Positions 25,682 through 32,990 of a DNA stretch of 45,512 nt are shown here, piece after piece; the stretch's first letter is position 1; every line of letters begins with the position of its first letter. This DNA comes from an uncultured Acidimicrobiales bacterium. GTDB taxonomy: Bacteria > Actinomycetota > Acidimicrobiia > Acidimicrobiales > SHLQ01. The DNA lies in contig CAKZVC010000070.1 in assembly GCA_937922235.1 (NCBI GenBank), positions 1 to 45,512 on the forward strand, written 5' to 3'. The notes beneath the pieces are model-generated. The model was not told where the DNA came from. It saw only the letters and a list, made by a program, of their open reading frames with translations, and did not search any database. A program made the translations under genes and the position numbers.

Positions 25682-25699
25682 TTGGGAATCGATTCCCAA
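25682..25699. promoter_or_regulatory. Palindromic operator, probably for the divergent TetR regulator
   Basis: TTGGGAATCGATTCCCAA is an 18-base perfect inverted repeat. The half-site TGGGAATCG recurs at 25711-25719. The palindrome includes TTGGGA (a possible -35), 15 bases before CTATAG (25703-25708, a possible -10), so binding would block transcription of the DUF1864 gene. Confidence 0.75.
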
Positions 25700-25718
25700 T
25701 TCCTATAGCGTGGGAATC

Positions 25719-26912
25719 GTGACTGACGAACCAAACCTCACCCACACTCCGACGATGAACTTCCGAACGTGGATTCGATCTCGCTTCGTCGAGCTGAACG
25801 CCGCGCTCGAAGACTTGTACTGGAACCAAGAGAATCGGAACTCAACCGCCGTTGGCTCCGAGCTGAAGTCTCAACTCGTAAGCGAGGGCGAGGGATTCCT
25901 CAGCAAACTGTCGAGCGCCGACCTTGCCGGCGCTGAGTCGGAGAGGTTCGAGCTGCTGGGCGATGTTGGATACTTCATGGCGGCGTGCCGGCGCCATGAC
26001 ATCCACGTGACTACGTCCAAACCAGCGTTGCCTCATGCAACGACCATTGCCCTGCAGCTCGGGGCGCCGCTTGGCACGGCTCCCCGATTCCTGACGGCGC
26101 ACATGGAAACGCACAACCCGGCGCACAATGGCACGTATCGCACGTTCACCGGCCTCGATGTCGAGCGGGTGTTCCTCGACTACAACACTCGCTCAGCGTT
26201 TGAGTACATGCGAGCCGCTGATGCCTTGAGCAGGATCGCCCCACTCGGAATCTCTCACCCAGTCACCTCCGATCTGCTCGCCCAGGCCGCTGCGGCGCTC
26301 CGCTCCGCCCTCGAACTGAATCATGAGCTCTCGGCAGCGCTCGATGTCGACCGGTTCTTCTTTTGTGTCCGTCCGTATTACAAGCCTCATCCCGTCGGCC
26401 GCACAGAGTACCGAGGGGCCAACGCTGGGGACTTCGCTGCGTTCAATGAGATCGACACCTTGCTTGGCTTGTGCTCGATGAGCGAGCCGTCATACGCCCA
26501 GGTCGTCCTAGAGAAGATTCCGTACCTCGTTCCCGAAGACCGGCAACGGTTGCGCCGATCGCTGCAGCAGCCGTGCCTGCTCGACGCGTTTATGGCAAAG
26601 ACCGACGCTCACGCAGAACCATGGTTTCGGGCAAACGTCAGTGCCTTCTTGGACGTGGTCGATGCGCATGGCGAAGCTGCGGCGCACCACCACGACGACC
26701 TCGTTGAGAAGTTCATCCGCCTGCCTGCGGCTGCAGTTCCCGCAAGCCACCTCGAGGGGATCACGGCGAGCGGCCCGCCCCTCGATGTACTGCTACGATC
26801 GCTGGAACGGCTACGCGACCAGCGGCTCGCGGCACCCAGGACGGACATTCCAACCCGTCACGCTGACATCAGCACGCTCCGCCAACTGGTCGAAGGGCAG
26901 CAACCGCAATGA
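25719..26912 (+). CDS. PrnB-like (DUF1864, monodechloroaminopyrrolnitrin-synthase-related) protein
   Basis: A 397-residue protein matching the DUF1864/PrnB family, which has the indoleamine 2,3-dioxygenase heme fold. Recognised stretches are TWIRSRFVELNAALEDLYW, FELLGDVGYFMAACRRH, TAPRFLTAHMETHNPAHNG, VFLDYNTRSAFEYMRAADAL, FFFCVRPYYKPHPVG, YRGANAGDFAAFNEIDTLLG and ITASGPPLDVLLRSLERLRD. PrnB itself rearranges tryptophan derivatives in pyrrolnitrin synthesis, but most family members have no known reaction, and no other prn gene is here. Starts possible: GTG 25719 (a leaderless start fits the -10 at 25703), GTG 25710 and ATG 25755. Its stop overlaps the next gene in ATGA. Confidence 0.82.
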   Translation: MTDEPNLTHTPTMNFRTWIRSRFVELNAALEDLYWNQENRNSTAVGSELKSQLVSEGEGFLSKLSSADLAGAESERFELLGDVGYFMAACRRHDIHVTTSKPALPHATTIALQLGAPLGTAPRFLTAHMETHNPAHNGTYRTFTGLDVERVFLDYNTRSAFEYMRAADALSRIAPLGISHPVTSDLLAQAAAALRSALELNHELSAALDVDRFFFCVRPYYKPHPVGRTEYRGANAGDFAAFNEIDTLLGLCSMSEPSYAQVVLEKIPYLVPEDRQRLRRSLQQPCLLDAFMAKTDAHAEPWFRANVSAFLDVVDAHGEAAAHHHDDLVEKFIRLPAAAVPASHLEGITASGPPLDVLLRSLERLRDQRLAAPRTDIPTRHADISTLRQLVEGQQPQ

Positions 26913-27586
26913 CTCGGACAATCGGATTACTCGGCGATCAGAACCTGAACTATCCGACTCACCGCGAGCTGGTGGCGGCAACCGAGTTGTTCCCCGACGA
27001 TGTCGATGTGCGCTGGATTCCAACCGATTCGACCGACGCCCTTGGTGATGCCGCCGAAGTTAACGCGCTTTGGGCTATCCCTGGCACGCCCTACCGCAAC
27101 GACGACGTCGTGTACGAAGCAATTCGTCATGCCCGCACTAGTGGCCAACCATTTCTGGGCACGTGTGGCGGCTTCCAATATGCGGTGGTCGAGTTCGCTC
27201 GAAACGTCGCCGCTCTCTCAGAAGCTGGCCACGCGGAGAGCGAGCCAGATGCAGCGGTGCACGTCGTGCATGCACTGTCGTGCAGCCTTGTGGGTGAGGA
27301 GCGCGAGGTCACGGTCCAGGCTGGCACCAAGCTGGGCGAAGTACTCGGGACCGCACCGTTCACGGGTTTTCACTACTGCTCATACGGGTTAGCCGAGGAG
27401 TACGCAGATCAGCTTGAGCAGCATGGCCTCACGATCTCCGCCCATGCGCCGGACGCTGGAGCCGAAGCCGTGGAACTTCCCGACCACCCGTTCTTTATCG
27501 CCACGCTGTTTCAGCCCCAGGTCGGCAGCCTCGCTGGCCAACCCCTCAGCCCACTCATCGAAGGGTTCATCGCGGCGGCCCGCTAG
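26909..27586 (+). CDS. CTP-synthase C-terminal-region-related, class I glutamine-amidotransferase-like protein
   Basis: A 225-residue protein with the class I GATase fold most like the C-terminal domain of CTP synthase. The nucleophile elbow is GTCGGFQYAVVEFARN (Cys86). The position of the catalytic His-Pro-Glu reads FQPQ (Gln202-Pro-Gln204), so the His and Glu of the triad are missing and glutamine hydrolysis is unlikely. NCBI names a family 'CTP synthase C-terminal region-related (seleno)protein', to which this appears to belong; here the residue is Cys. It overlaps the DUF1864 stop in ATGA, so the two are coupled. Function unknown. Confidence 0.8.
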   Translation: MTRTIGLLGDQNLNYPTHRELVAATELFPDDVDVRWIPTDSTDALGDAAEVNALWAIPGTPYRNDDVVYEAIRHARTSGQPFLGTCGGFQYAVVEFARNVAALSEAGHAESEPDAAVHVVHALSCSLVGEEREVTVQAGTKLGEVLGTAPFTGFHYCSYGLAEEYADQLEQHGLTISAHAPDAGAEAVELPDHPFFIATLFQPQVGSLAGQPLSPLIEGFIAAAR

Positions 27587-27619
27587 TGCAACTATCGCTG
27601 CGAGGTTCATCGCTGCGCG

Positions 27620-28084
27620 CTACTCGACGGCAGCGGCGAGTCGTTCGAGGGTGGCTTCCATGCCGGCACGGTTGTGTGATTCGCGGTCGTTGACGCCAGT
27701 TGCCTTCGCGCTGCGTTCGATCATCTCTTCGGTGCGGAGGTCTTCGGTGTACTCGGTAACAGTGCAGCCCGAATCGGTGGCCTCGATGTTGTAGCCCCAC
27801 TTGGCGAACACGAAGCCCGGCGTGATGCCCGAGATGCATTCGAAGAAGAAGCGCTCGTTCTCGACGAACTCGGTGATCTTCGACTCAATCGACCATTTGC
27901 TGTCGCCGTGCACATTGTGTCCAATGAACCTCGCACCGACTTCGGGCTTGGAGAAGCCTTCGCTCCATTCAGCTCGGACGCACTCCGGACTCCACTCCCC
28001 CATGCGGGTGATGTCGGTTATCGCTGCGAAGACAGCTTCGGCGGGTGCGGCGATGTGGCGGGAGACTTCGAGATCTGGGGGCAT
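27620..28084 (-). CDS. SRPBCC (START/polyketide-cyclase-like) family protein
   Basis: A 154-residue helix-grip protein: LEVSRHIAAPAEAVFAAITD at the N terminus, WSPECVRAEW, strand-rich middle, and a long C-terminal helix (NRAGMEATLERLAAAVE). Such proteins bind or act on hydrophobic ligands. No specific ligand can be assigned. It lies alone, convergent with the GATase-like gene and divergent from the YceI gene (55 bases between starts). Confidence 0.88.
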   Translation of the reverse strand: MPPDLEVSRHIAAPAEAVFAAITDITRMGEWSPECVRAEWSEGFSKPEVGARFIGHNVHGDSKWSIESKITEFVENERFFFECISGITPGFVFAKWGYNIEATDSGCTVTEYTEDLRTEEMIERSAKATGVNDRESHNRAGMEATLERLAAAVE

Positions 28085-28139
28085 GGGTTCAACCTAGTGT
28101 CCGAGCGAAGAAGCGCTCGGTGTACGTACGCTGGACTTC

Positions 28140-28640
28140 ATGGACAACACTTCTGCCGCGCTTCCCGACGGCACCTGGAACCTCGACCCAAGCGCCACCA
28201 CCGTCACGGTGAGCACCAAGATGATGTCGCTCATCACTGTGCCTGCAACGCTGGCCATCAGCTCCGGATCAATCAGCATCACCGACGGCCAAATAGCCAA
28301 CGTTGAGGTGACCGCAGACGCTGGTTCGTACACGAGCGCACAGAAGAAGCGCAACGACCACATCAGCAGCGCCGACTTCCTTGACGCAGCTCAACACCCG
28401 ACGATCACATTCTCGGCATCCGGAGGCACGACCAGTCAGGTCTCTGGGCAGGTCACGGTGAAGGGCAAGAGCACACCGCTCACCTTCAACGTCTCCTCGC
28501 ACAACGTGGAAGGCGATCGTGCAACCTTCTCCGCAACGACGACAGCTGACCGGATGGACCTGGGCATCACGAAGATGCCTGGCTTCATCATCGGCACCCA
28601 GCTCGACATCACAGTCGCCGCAGAAGCCACCACGCAATAG
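28140..28640 (+). CDS. YceI family lipocalin-like protein
   Basis: A 166-residue beta-barrel of the YceI family. Typical features are GTWNLDPSATTVTVSTKMM at the N terminus, KKRNDHISSADFLDAAQHPT (the conserved helix followed by the H-P-x-I strand) and GITKMPGFIIGTQLDITVAA at the end. YceI proteins bind polyisoprenoids or similar lipids. There is no signal peptide, so it is probably cytoplasmic. Confidence 0.92.
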   Translation: MDNTSAALPDGTWNLDPSATTVTVSTKMMSLITVPATLAISSGSISITDGQIANVEVTADAGSYTSAQKKRNDHISSADFLDAAQHPTITFSASGGTTSQVSGQVTVKGKSTPLTFNVSSHNVEGDRATFSATTTADRMDLGITKMPGFIIGTQLDITVAAEATTQ

Positions 28641-28651
28641 ATCGTCGACGC

Positions 28652-29923
28652 TTACCTCGTCGCGGTCGGGTCACCCGTCTCGCGATACGCGTTGAGCCAA
28701 TCATGATCGACCGAACCCGTTTCCCACAGCGCTCCAGTGAATCTGTCGACCACGATCGGCCCGTGCCCGACAACCATGTCGAGAGGATCGCCGCTCTCGA
28801 CGTACGCCGGCGATTGGGCCACGAACGTCCAGCCGAAGTCGTACTCGCTTGTGTGCTCGTCCATCAGCGCCATGTCGGCGCTCCAACCGGCGACAACGTC
28901 CACAGCGAGCTGGCGAGCTTCCTCGATCGATAGCTCTCGCACAGCAAGTTCATCGGGATCGAGCCGATCTAATGCCGCGTCGAAATCCTCGTAGCGGTCG
29001 GCCCGGGTCAGCGCCTGCAGTTTCAGGCCGAAACCGGTTTTCTCTTCGAACGCATCGATCTCGCGTGCTGAAACGCCCGACGGCAGAGTCATCACGTAGG
29101 CAAACGCGACCATCACATCGTTCTGACCCTGCCTGAATTCGCGCCCGCGTATCGCGTAGAGAAGTTCCTTTGCCGCCCCGATGCCAATGTCCTCAAACTC
29201 GGACGTGAGGAGCTTCACGGTATCCATATGACTCCAACCCGTGCGATCGGCGACTGCAGCGACTTGTGCCGGTGAGAGTCCAGCCGCCAACCAGTCGTGA
29301 GCGTCATCTCCACTCACGCCAATGCCAATGACATCGTTTCGAAGCACGAGTTTTTGACCTGACTCGACGGGCCGACCCTCGTGCAACAGATCGTGTGGGA
29401 AGACCACAACTCGCCCTGGTTCTACCGACACGACTTCGCCGTCGATAACGGTTTCTCCGCCGACACAGGGTTGCGCTGTCGGAAGATACACAAGCACCGT
29501 CAGAAACGAGCGGACGTTCTCGGTTGGTCGCCAGGCCTCGTCTTCATGTTCGCGGAAGTCAGCCCCGAGTTGATAGCGATAGAAGCGCGACCGGGTGTTG
29601 CACTCCGACGGAACCCAGCACTCAAGCTCGGGGTCAAGCCTGATGCCATGAGCGCGACCCTCGAACCAGCGCGTTAGCGGCGAGACATGCTCAGCCAGGT
29701 GCCACCAAAGAATGTTGGCCACCTCGACTGAATCAACCTGGGCACGCTCACGGGACCGGCCGGGTGCCATCCCTCGACCAAACGCTTGCGGATCGAAACT
29801 CAACGACGCGACAACGTCAGAAAGAGTCGCCAGCTCGGTGTCATCGAAAACATCGTCCAGGACGAGCACGTCTGGCCGGCGCCAATCGATCCGCATCTCC
29901 ACCGCGACATGGTAGTTGCTCAC
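28652..29923 (-). CDS. 2OG-Fe(II) oxygenase with an Imm35-like C-terminal domain
   Basis: A 423-residue two-part protein. The N-terminal 200 residues are a prolyl-4-hydroxylase-type oxygenase: RYQLGADFREHEDEAW supplies the HxD, VVVFPHDLLHEGRPV the distal His, and KLVLRNDVIG the 2OG-binding region. A middle helical part (about 225-335) is unassigned. The C-terminal 70 residues (YDFGWTFVAQSPAYVESGDP, MVVGHGPIVVDRFTGALW) resemble the YrhB/Imm35 immunity-protein fold. Target is unknown; it could be a protein. Start GTG 29923 or ATG 29896; the choice is unsure. Convergent with YceI, 11 bases apart. Confidence 0.82.
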   Translation of the reverse strand: MSNYHVAVEMRIDWRRPDVLVLDDVFDDTELATLSDVVASLSFDPQAFGRGMAPGRSRERAQVDSVEVANILWWHLAEHVSPLTRWFEGRAHGIRLDPELECWVPSECNTRSRFYRYQLGADFREHEDEAWRPTENVRSFLTVLVYLPTAQPCVGGETVIDGEVVSVEPGRVVVFPHDLLHEGRPVESGQKLVLRNDVIGIGVSGDDAHDWLAAGLSPAQVAAVADRTGWSHMDTVKLLTSEFEDIGIGAAKELLYAIRGREFRQGQNDVMVAFAYVMTLPSGVSAREIDAFEEKTGFGLKLQALTRADRYEDFDAALDRLDPDELAVRELSIEEARQLAVDVVAGWSADMALMDEHTSEYDFGWTFVAQSPAYVESGDPLDMVVGHGPIVVDRFTGALWETGSVDHDWLNAYRETGDPTATR

Positions 29924-29966
29924 CCACCCTCGCCATGAGCAAAACGGGCCCTAGCCTAAGTGTCTC

Positions 29967-30290
29967 ATGATTTCTAGTGCCCAGGCCCGCGTTGCCGTCC
30001 TGATCGCCATCTTCATGATTGTGTTTAGCGCGAACCCGGCTGCTGCCCACACGGGATTTGAATCTTCATCACCTGCTGAGGGGGCTCGAGTTGACGCGCC
30101 CGTCACCGAAATCACTCTGACCTTCTCCGGTGAAGCAATGCCTGCAGGCACCGGGTTCATCGTGCTCGACCCGGCGGGAAGGCTGCGTGAACCTGATCGG
30201 CTCACCAGCGAAGACAATCTCACGTGGGCCCAATCTCGAATCGTTCCTCCGCACTGGGGAACCCGAACCCCGAGCAGCAGTCGCTGTTAG
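29967..30290 (+). pseudogene. CopC domain, truncated and out of frame with the CopD part
   Basis: Residues 1-27 are a signal peptide ending in PAAAHTGF, so His1 of the mature protein is placed as in copper-binding CopC. The fold continues through SSPAEGARVDAPVTEITLTF and ends at DNLTWAQS, then loses homology after about 30235 (RIVPPHWGTRTPSSSRC, stop). A normal CopC has about 35-40 more residues, including the C-terminal GHPxxG strand, and in actinobacteria is usually fused to CopD. The second half and linker appear to be deleted and the frame shifted relative to 30307-31185. Confidence 0.6.
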
Positions 30291-30306
30291 TGCACTGGCT
30301 CGGATC

Positions 30307-31185
30307 ATGAATGTTCTGGGCACGGTGTTGGTTGTCGGCGGCGCTGCGTTCGCTGCGTTTGCGCTCAGGGGACACCCAAGCGATGTGCACGCGGTGTTGC
30401 GGTGGGCTCAACGAGGTGGCGTGCTTCTCGTCCTGGGAGCCCTTGCCGAGGCCGCAACGACCACTGCCATCCTGGCAGGCGGATGGGCGGGGTTGACATC
30501 GCTGACCGACTTGCGCACAGCGCTCTGGTCAACGATCGGCGTAGCGATCGCCCTTCGAGCTGTTGGGGGCTTCATTGCCGCCTTCACGACGAGCTTGGAC
30601 ACGAGGCTGGTATCCGCAACTGGTGACGAGCACCTATGGGACTATCGCTCTGCTCCCGGCAGCCTCGTCGGCGTTGCACTTGTTGCGGCGTCGTTCATGT
30701 TCGATGGACATACTGCGTCGGAAGGGCCGCGCTTGCTTCACGCCATCACAAACTTGGCTCATGTGACGGCGGCTGCGGTGTGGGCGGGCGGGGTGGCGAT
30801 GCTCGCTTTGACCCTGCATCGCCGACGCACGGCAGACAAACCGACGAGAGCGCTACAACTTGGAATGCGGTTCTCGACGATCGCAACGTTCAGCCTGATA
30901 GCTGCTGGCGTCGCCGGCATCGTACTCTCGGTGGTGGTACTCGATTCGGTCACCGCTCTCTGGTCTACGCCTTGGGGGCGCCTTCTCGCCTCGAAGGTTC
31001 TCGTTGTCGGGGTCGCTGCAATTGGGGGTGGCTACAACCATTTCGTCGTCCTTCCTGGCCTCGACGAGAATCCCGAGCATCCCGAGATCGTCGACCGATT
31101 TCGCAGAATTGCGACTCTCGAAGCCATTGCCCTGCTTGCGGTCGCCTGCATCACGGCGTTCCTTATTGCCGCATCTGCTGCCTGA
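30307..31185 (+). CDS. CopD-family copper-import-like membrane protein, N-terminal fusion partner disrupted
   Basis: A 292-residue multi-helix membrane protein: NVLGTVLVVGGAAFAAFAL, VALVAASFMFDGHTASEGP, LLHAITNLAHVTAAAVWAGG (the His-rich helix of CopD), and FSTIATFSLIAAGVAGIVLS. In the same frame the upstream stretch ESFLRTGEPEPRAAVAV looks like the linker of CopC-CopD fusions, which shows that the two were once one protein. The start, ATG 30307, could still give a free CopD. Role: copper uptake or copper-linked redox assembly. Confidence 0.8.
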   Translation: MNVLGTVLVVGGAAFAAFALRGHPSDVHAVLRWAQRGGVLLVLGALAEAATTTAILAGGWAGLTSLTDLRTALWSTIGVAIALRAVGGFIAAFTTSLDTRLVSATGDEHLWDYRSAPGSLVGVALVAASFMFDGHTASEGPRLLHAITNLAHVTAAAVWAGGVAMLALTLHRRRTADKPTRALQLGMRFSTIATFSLIAAGVAGIVLSVVVLDSVTALWSTPWGRLLASKVLVVGVAAIGGGYNHFVVLPGLDENPEHPEIVDRFRRIATLEAIALLAVACITAFLIAASAA

Positions 31186-31193
31186 TCAGCTAG

Positions 31194-31216
31194 CAGACGA
31201 AACGAACCTCCGTCTG
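31194..31216 (+). terminator. Weak hairpin after the CopD gene
   Basis: CAGACG and CGTCTG form a six-base-pair stem with an 11-base loop, nine bases after the CopD stop. There is no T tract, so termination is only possible. Confidence 0.3.
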
Positions 31217-31284
31217 TCGGCGTTTCGATCCTCCTTCCAGCCGCGCCGGTAGATGACACCACTCGAGAAATGTATCACTTCGAC

Positions 31285-31313
31285 TTGTGAGTCGAACATA
31301 TGTTCGATATATT
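31285..31313 (+). promoter_or_regulatory. Sigma70-type promoter of the HNH gene, leaderless
   Basis: TTGTGA (31285-31290), a 17-base spacer and TATATT (31308-31313). The expected start of transcription, about seven bases downstream, falls on the ATG at 31320, so the message is probably leaderless. Confidence 0.7.
31292..31307. promoter_or_regulatory. LexA (SOS) box
   Basis: TCGAACATATGTTCGA is a perfect 16-base palindrome that matches the actinobacterial LexA consensus TCGAAC-N4-GTTCGA exactly. It fills the spacer between the -35 and -10 elements, an ideal place for repression. Confidence 0.85.
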
Positions 31314-31319
31314 GCTTTC

Positions 31320-32576
31320 ATGGATCTCGGCGGTAGCTCCCCTCATAATTCGCTAGACGAGCTACACGCCTCCCTCGACACCCTTGCGTCCGACCATCTC
31401 TCCACCATGAGCGTTGACGGATTGGCCATCCGCTCCATCGCCCTGCAAACAGCGCGTCAACGCCTCGACGGCATACTGGCGGCCACGGTCGCCGAGGCCG
31501 AATCTGCAGGCGTACCAGCCCACAACAGGCAGCGCACGATGGCCCAGTTCATCGCTGCACACACTCACTGCAATCCTGCCGACATCCGTTGCGATACTCG
31601 CACCGGGCAATGGATGCGCCATCTCGGTCACCTTGAATCGGCAGCACTCGACGGTGTGCTCTCCCGCAAGCATCTCCACCTGCTGCGTTCGATCGACAAC
31701 ATTCGAGTCCACTACGCCCTACAGCGCGACCAACAGCTGTTCATCGAGCTCGCCCGACAGCTCGAGTGGAAGTCGTTCAAGAGCGCAGCCGACTATTGGC
31801 TCTTGGTCAACGACCCCGATGGACAACAGCCGAAAGAACAACTCGTCAAGAACAGCTGCACCATCACTCCACTGGCTGGTGGCCGCCGTCGGATCGTCCT
31901 CAACCTCGACGCTGTATCTGGCGCCACCGTCGAAGACGCAATCATGAACGAAGCAAGCCTTCTGCTCGATCAAGACAATGAAGACGGCCGCGTCCGCACA
32001 GTTTCGCAACGCCGTGCCGAAGCGTTCACGAACATCTGTAAGCGGGGCGCTAACCGCAGCGAAACAACAGCGAAACCGTTGTTTCACGTCGTCATGTCGC
32101 TCAAGGTCCTGCTGCACGCTCTCGCACAGCTAGCGAAAGACGAAGCCGAACAAGACTTCACCTCGGTTCTCGACCCCAACGATGTCGACGGACGGTGCGA
32201 GCTCATAGACGGCACACCAATCCATCCGAAGTTTGCGTTGGTGTTGTTGATGCAAGCCCGCATCCGTCGCCAGGTGTTGACTGCGAAGAGCCAAACGCTG
32301 AATGCGTCAGTCGAATCACGGCTGTTCCCGACGTGGATGAAGTACATCAAGCTCGTCGAAACCCGTGGCCAATGCGAAACCGCTGGCTGCGACGCACTGC
32401 ACAACTGGCTTCAAGGCGATCATCGCAAACCCCGCACCAAGCAGGGCCAAACAACGCTGGACAACCTCAACATGCTTTGCGCTGCCGACAACAAGCTCAA
32501 AAGCGACGGCCCGCCCCTCGCCGAACGCACTTCGCCTCATCGAGCCATCGGGTCGTGGGAGCCACAGCGCCCCTAG
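31320..32576 (+). CDS. DUF222/13E12-type HNH endonuclease-like protein under LexA control
   Basis: A 418-residue protein. The N-terminal two thirds are helical (RQRLDGILAATVAEAESAGV, GVLSRKHLHLLRSIDN), as in the DUF222 or 13E12 repeat family of mycobacteria. The C-terminal HNH nuclease has RGQCETAGCDALHNWLQGDH (Cys pair and the DH motif), then the NLNMLCAADNKLK segment that carries Asn and Cys. The start is ATG 31320, at the predicted transcription start; a GTG at 31287 lies upstream of the SOS box and is excluded. These proteins are common in actinobacteria and often SOS-linked; their substrate is unknown. Confidence 0.85.
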   Translation: MDLGGSSPHNSLDELHASLDTLASDHLSTMSVDGLAIRSIALQTARQRLDGILAATVAEAESAGVPAHNRQRTMAQFIAAHTHCNPADIRCDTRTGQWMRHLGHLESAALDGVLSRKHLHLLRSIDNIRVHYALQRDQQLFIELARQLEWKSFKSAADYWLLVNDPDGQQPKEQLVKNSCTITPLAGGRRRIVLNLDAVSGATVEDAIMNEASLLLDQDNEDGRVRTVSQRRAEAFTNICKRGANRSETTAKPLFHVVMSLKVLLHALAQLAKDEAEQDFTSVLDPNDVDGRCELIDGTPIHPKFALVLLMQARIRRQVLTAKSQTLNASVESRLFPTWMKYIKLVETRGQCETAGCDALHNWLQGDHRKPRTKQGQTTLDNLNMLCAADNKLKSDGPPLAERTSPHRAIGSWEPQRP

Positions 32577-32577
32577 T

Positions 32578-32934
32578 TCAGCGAGCCGGTCCGGTCAGGC
32601 TTGCCCCATGTTGACTGGTCCAGGTCGCAATCGTCTCGAGCACCGGGATGAGCGTGTGGGCCGTATCGGTGATGTCGTACTCAACCCGCGGTGGGATCTC
32701 GTTGAACTGGGTTCGGGTAACCAGTCCATCTCGTTCGAGCTCGCGTAGCTGTCGGGTCAGGGTTGTGGGAGTAACCGGGCTCATTCGCTCGGCGAGCTCG
32801 TTGAACCGGGCCTTGCCATCGCACCCGAGACTGTAGAGGATTCCGATCTTCCACCGGCCGCCAACCATGCCGTTAAAGGTGGCTAGCGAGTCGACGGTGA
32901 CGGCGGTCGATGTGTGATTTGGCACGTTCTCCAA
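32578..32934 (-). CDS. HxlR family regulator (DUF24 winged helix)
   Basis: A 118-residue regulator with GGRWKIGILYSLGCDGKARF (first helix of the wHTH), RMSPVTPTTLTRQLRELERD (recognition helix) and RTQFNEIPPRVEYDITDTAH (wing). Many HxlR members sense quinones, aldehydes or other electrophiles by a Cys near the N terminus; here the only Cys is in SLGCDGKARF. Start TTG 32934 or GTG 32925. It diverges from the Hsp31-like gene, its likely target. Confidence 0.92.
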   Translation of the reverse strand: MENVPNHTSTAVTVDSLATFNGMVGGRWKIGILYSLGCDGKARFNELAERMSPVTPTTLTRQLRELERDGLVTRTQFNEIPPRVEYDITDTAHTLIPVLETIATWTSQHGASLTGPAR

Positions 32935-32944
32935 CTTTCTGCGT

Positions 32945-32964
32945 TAGTACCGTAGAAGATACTA
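32945..32964. promoter_or_regulatory. Candidate HxlR operator
   Basis: TAGTA (32945-32949) and TACTA (32960-32964; repeated at 32963-32967) form an inverted repeat in the 56-base divergent promoter. TAGTA/TACTA half-sites are usual for HxlR/YodB-type regulators. Confidence 0.45.
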
Positions 32965-32990
32965 CTACCTCAACGATACTGTGCTCCCCC

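Noticed and set aside
31287..31319. An upstream GTG start (31287) for the HNH gene
   Set aside because: It lies before the LexA box and the -10 element, so it could not be in the transcript from that promoter.
31186..31319. A CRISPR array or phage attachment site near the SOS box
   Set aside because: There is one palindrome only, no spaced repeats, and no integrase or tRNA nearby.
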